From Cellulomonas carbonis (GTDB lineage: Bacteria > Actinomycetota > Actinomycetes > Actinomycetales > Cellulomonadaceae): DNA of 64,000 nt. A program made the position numbers and the translations under genes. Numbering within the stretch: the first letter of the stretch is position 1; every line of letters begins with the position of its first letter. Positions 61,683 through 64,000 of this stretch are shown here, in pieces. The notes under the pieces are model-generated. The model worked only from the letters and a program-made list of their open reading frames with translations. It was not told where the DNA came from and searched no databases. Location: positions 966,335 to 1,030,334 of the forward strand of contig NZ_BMEB01000002.1 of assembly GCF_014636275.1 (NCBI RefSeq), read 5' to 3'.

Positions 61683-63370
61683 GCGCTGACCCTCGCGATC
61701 TCCTCGTAGAACGGTGCGACCACGGTGGCCGAGACCCGCAGGTCGAGCAGCAGGAACGGCCGCCGTGCCGCGGGTCGCGCGGCCCAGGTCGCCAGGACGT
61801 CGAGGTCCTCGACGGTCCGGACGACGACGCCGTCGGCCCCGAGCGCGCGCGCGACGCCCGCGAAGTCGACGTCGGGGATGAGCATCGGCTCGCGCGCCAG
61901 GCCCTTGCGCCCGTAGTGGTGGACCTCGGCGCCGTACGCGCCGTCGTTCCAGACGACGGCGAGCCCGCGTCCGCCCGCGACCCGCACGGCCGACTCGAGG
62001 TCCGACAGGGCCATGAGCCCGCCGCCGTCGCCGGTCGTCAGCACGACCGTCGCGTCGGGCCGCGCCATCGCGGCGCCGACGACGCTCGGGAAGCCGAGCC
62101 CGATGGCCTGGAACGCGGTGCCGACCATGACGGTGCGGTCGGGCGAGGCGACGGGCCAGTACATGTTCGACCAGCCGAGGAAGTGCCCGCCGTCGGAGAC
62201 GACGACCCGGTCCTCGGGCAGGAGCTCCGCGATCCGGGCGGCGGCCGAGCGCGGGTCGAGGCGTCCGTCGGGTGCGACGCCGTCGCCGGGCTCGTGCCGC
62301 CGCGCGGAGGCGACGTCGACCGTCTCGCGCCACGGCGTGGCGTCCGCACGCGGAGCGCCGTGCTGACCGAGGGGTGCCGGACCGTCGCCGAGCGCGGTGA
62401 GCTCGCGCAGGACCGCCTCGGCGACCGCCGCGACGTCCCCGCGCACGTACCCGCCGACGTGCGGGTGCGTCGCGGCCGGTGCGACGTCGACCTGGAAGAC
62501 GCGCGTACCGGGCGAGAAGAGCTCGCCGAAGCGCATCGTGAACTGGTTGAGGGACGCGCCGAGGACGACCGCGACGTCCGCCTCGCGCACGAGCGCCATC
62601 GCGCCCGCCGCACCGAAGCCGCCCGCGACGCCGAGGTCGAACTCGGGCCGCGGGAACACGCCCCGCCCGAGCGCCGAGGTGACGGTGAGCGCGCCCGTGG
62701 CGTCGGCGAGCTCGCCGAGCACCTTGCCGGCGTCGGCGACCCAGGCGCCGCGGCCCGCGAGGAGCAGGGGCCGGCGCGCGGTCGCGAGCGCCGCGGCGAT
62801 CTCGCGCACGACGCCGTCGGCGAACGGCCCGCGCGGCACGAGCGGCTCGGGCAGGCGCGGTGAGGGCGTCTCCGGGACGGGCCCCACCTCGAGCGTCGCG
62901 ACGTCGTACGGGATCGCGAGCACGGTCGGCACGCGGTAGGTGAGCGCGTGCTCGACCGCGATGACGGTGGTCGCGGCGGCGTCCGCGCGGCCGACGGTGT
63001 AGGTGCGAGCACCGACGGCCGAGGCCATCGCGATCTGGTCGACGTCCCACGGGCGCGGTCCGGACGTCGGCTCGTCGCCGACGACGAGGACGAGCGGGAC
63101 GTGCGCCTGGACGGCCTCGGCGAGCGCCGTGAGCGTGTTGGTGAAGCCCGCGCCGTACGTCGTCGTGGCGGCCGCGAGCCGGCCCGACGCGCGGTGGAAC
63201 GCGTCCGCCGCGACGACCGCGCCGGCCTCGTGCCGGACGGGCGTGAAGCGTGCGCTCGTGCGGCGCTCGAGCGTGTCGAGCACGTACGCGTTGCCGTTGC
63301 CCATGACGCCGAAGACGTGGTCGACGTGGGCGGCGAGCGTGACCGCGACGTGCGCGGAGACCGTCGGCAT
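61679..63370 (-). CDS. thiamine diphosphate-dependent decarboxylase/acetolactate synthase-like enzyme
   Basis: A 563-residue ThDP enzyme with the three usual domains. The N-terminal domain has the activating Glu in VRHEAGAVVAADAF. The C-terminal domain has the Mg-ThDP motif from GDGGGLMALSDLE to VVWNDGAYG. It is not a standard member of the Hpa pathway. It could decarboxylate a 2-oxo acid feeding or leaving the aromatic route, for example an arylpyruvate or benzoylformate; that is a guess from context. First gene of the operon; ATG at 63370. Confidence 0.85.
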   Translation of the reverse strand: MPTVSAHVAVTLAAHVDHVFGVMGNGNAYVLDTLERRTSARFTPVRHEAGAVVAADAFHRASGRLAAATTTYGAGFTNTLTALAEAVQAHVPLVLVVGDEPTSGPRPWDVDQIAMASAVGARTYTVGRADAAATTVIAVEHALTYRVPTVLAIPYDVATLEVGPVPETPSPRLPEPLVPRGPFADGVVREIAAALATARRPLLLAGRGAWVADAGKVLGELADATGALTVTSALGRGVFPRPEFDLGVAGGFGAAGAMALVREADVAVVLGASLNQFTMRFGELFSPGTRVFQVDVAPAATHPHVGGYVRGDVAAVAEAVLRELTALGDGPAPLGQHGAPRADATPWRETVDVASARRHEPGDGVAPDGRLDPRSAAARIAELLPEDRVVVSDGGHFLGWSNMYWPVASPDRTVMVGTAFQAIGLGFPSVVGAAMARPDATVVLTTGDGGGLMALSDLESAVRVAGGRGLAVVWNDGAYGAEVHHYGRKGLAREPMLIPDVDFAGVARALGADGVVVRTVEDLDVLATWAARPAARRPFLLLDLRVSATVVAPFYEEIARVSA

Positions 63371-63426
63371 GCGCGGACCCTCCCGTGGCGTGCGACCGCA
63401 GGGCCTCGTTGCCGCTGCGACGAGCC

Positions 63427-63438
63427 ATCATATACGAT
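63427..63438. promoter_or_regulatory. GntR operator candidate
   Basis: ATCATATACGAT is a near-perfect palindrome (one mismatched pair) and the most AT-rich point of the 106-base divergent promoter between the ThDP gene and the monooxygenase gene. FCD-type GntR proteins bind sites of this form. Confidence 0.55.
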
Positions 63439-63476
63439 CCATCCACCTCGACATCGGCGTCAGGGGAGTCGGTCGC

Positions 63477-63944
63477 ATGCAGTTCCACCACCACGGGTAC
63501 GTCTCGGGCGACCCCCGCGTCCAGCCCGCCGCAGGCATCGGCCTCGACCGCCCGGCCGAGCTCCCGGACGAGGTCGACGTGCTGATCGTGGGCACGGGGC
63601 CGGCCGGGATGATCGCCGCCGCGCAGCTCGCGCAGTTCCCCGAGGTGCACACGCGCGTCGTCGAGCGCCGCGACGGCCGGCTGCGGGTCGGGCAGGCCGA
63701 CGGCATCCAGGCGCGCAGTGTCGAGACGTTCCAGGCGTTCGGCTTCGCGGGCCGGATCGCCGAGGAGGCGTACCGGATCACCGAGATGTGCTTCTGGCAC
63801 CCGGACCCGCAGGACCCGTCGCGCATCGTCCGCGGGGAGCGGCCGCCGGACGACCCGCACGGCCTCAGCGAGTTCCCGCACCTGATCGTCAACCAGGCGC
63901 GCGGGAGCCTGACCCGGTTTCCCGGACAGTTTTGGTTTGGGTGA
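63477..63944 (+). pseudogene. FAD-dependent aromatic monooxygenase, 5' part, interrupted by an IS
   Basis: The first 142 or so residues are those of a phenol-2-monooxygenase-like flavin hydroxylase: VDVLIVGTGPAGMIAAAQLA (FAD-binding GxGxxG) and VGQADGIQARSVETFQAFG. At HLIVNQARG the family similarity stops, and the next codons (SLTRFPGQFWFG, then TGA) come from IS-like sequence starting near 63910. Full-length relatives are about 600 residues. The RBS AGGGGAG precedes the ATG at 63477. The enzyme was probably the hydroxylase feeding the divergent meta-cleavage operon. Whether the rest of the gene continues beyond the IS cannot be seen. Confidence 0.8.
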
Positions 63945-64000
63945 TCATGCCGCGGTGAGGGCGGCGGTGTGACGGTCCTCGAAGTCGTTCGGGGACCGGT
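63910..64000 (-). mobile_element. end of an IS3-family-like insertion sequence
   Basis: The sequence from about 63910 (TGACCCGGTTTCCCGGACAG, a plausible TG-starting terminal inverted repeat) carries the 3' end of a transposase gene on the minus strand and breaks the monooxygenase frame. The other end lies outside the window, so the terminal repeat and target duplication cannot be verified. Confidence 0.6.
63945..64000 (-). CDS. transposase C-terminus (IS3 family-like), partial
   Basis: The last 17 codons read RSPNDFEDRHTAALTAA and stop. This resembles the C-terminal tail of IS3-family OrfB (DDE) transposases, where SPxxFE follows the HSxLG motif. The rest lies beyond the window edge, so the family call rests on a short tail. 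Confidence 0.55.
   Translation of the reverse strand, partial: RSPNDFEDRHTAALTAA

Overview
The window is high-GC, densely packed chromosomal DNA with GTG starts, GTGA/ATGA stop-start overlaps, many LacI-type repressors and CUT1 sugar importers without their own ATPase. Together with a xylan-degradation locus, this points to a plant-polysaccharide-degrading actinobacterium of the Cellulomonas/Promicromonospora/Isoptericola kind (order Micrococcales). That placement is inferred from gene content and base composition; no rRNA or tRNA gene was seen.

Layout. (1) 0-6 kb: two aldo/keto reductases, each followed by an unrelated ORF that begins with the same duplicated 27-base segment, a PAS-SpoIIE phosphatase, a PGPGW membrane protein, an HxlR regulator whose 5' end lies inside a truncated RidA-family remnant, and a STAS-like/GGDEF pair. 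(2) 6-21 kb and 26.7-28 kb: a xylan utilisation locus. It contains a secreted two-domain CE1-type esterase whose first domain is catalytically dead, an operon of GH120 beta-xylosidase, 2-keto-3-deoxypentonate-type aldolase and YjhG/YagF-type xylonate dehydratase, two LacI repressors, a GH39 beta-xylosidase with a CUT1 importer, and a secreted GH10 xylanase. Similar GAAA...TTTC palindromes precede nearly every transcription unit. (3) 21.3-24.2 kb: anaerobic ribonucleotide reductase nrdDG behind a pair of NrdR boxes. (4) 24-31.5 kb: phosphatase, alpha/beta hydrolase, TetR, peptidase S51, aminotransferase and acyltransferase genes. (5) 31.6-40 kb: a DeoR-controlled sugar operon (CUT1 importer, class II aldolase, an ADP-dependent phosphofructokinase/glucokinase-like kinase, an aldose-epimerase-like protein, mannose-6-phosphate isomerase). 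(6) 41.4-48.9 kb: a YtfQRT/YjfF-type CUT2 importer with two different ATPase genes and a LacI repressor. (7) 48.9-55 kb: SigE-family sigma factor with a membrane partner, rifamycin ADP-ribosyltransferase Arr, a secreted hydrolase, an EI24 protein and a methyltransferase. (8) 55-64 kb: a seven-gene overlapping operon for homoprotocatechuate (3,4-dihydroxyphenylacetate) meta-cleavage, with an unusual FAH-RraA fusion and a ThDP enzyme, divergent from a flavin monooxygenase gene that is cut off by an IS3-family insertion at the window edge.

How it fits together: GH10 and the esterase act outside the cell, the importer takes up xylo-oligosaccharides, and the cytoplasmic GH39/GH120 enzymes release xylose. 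Part of this may be oxidised by a non-phosphorylative route, although no xylose dehydrogenase is evident here. All three sugar-importer operons carry a strong hairpin immediately after the binding-protein gene, which should let the binding protein be made in excess over the membrane parts.
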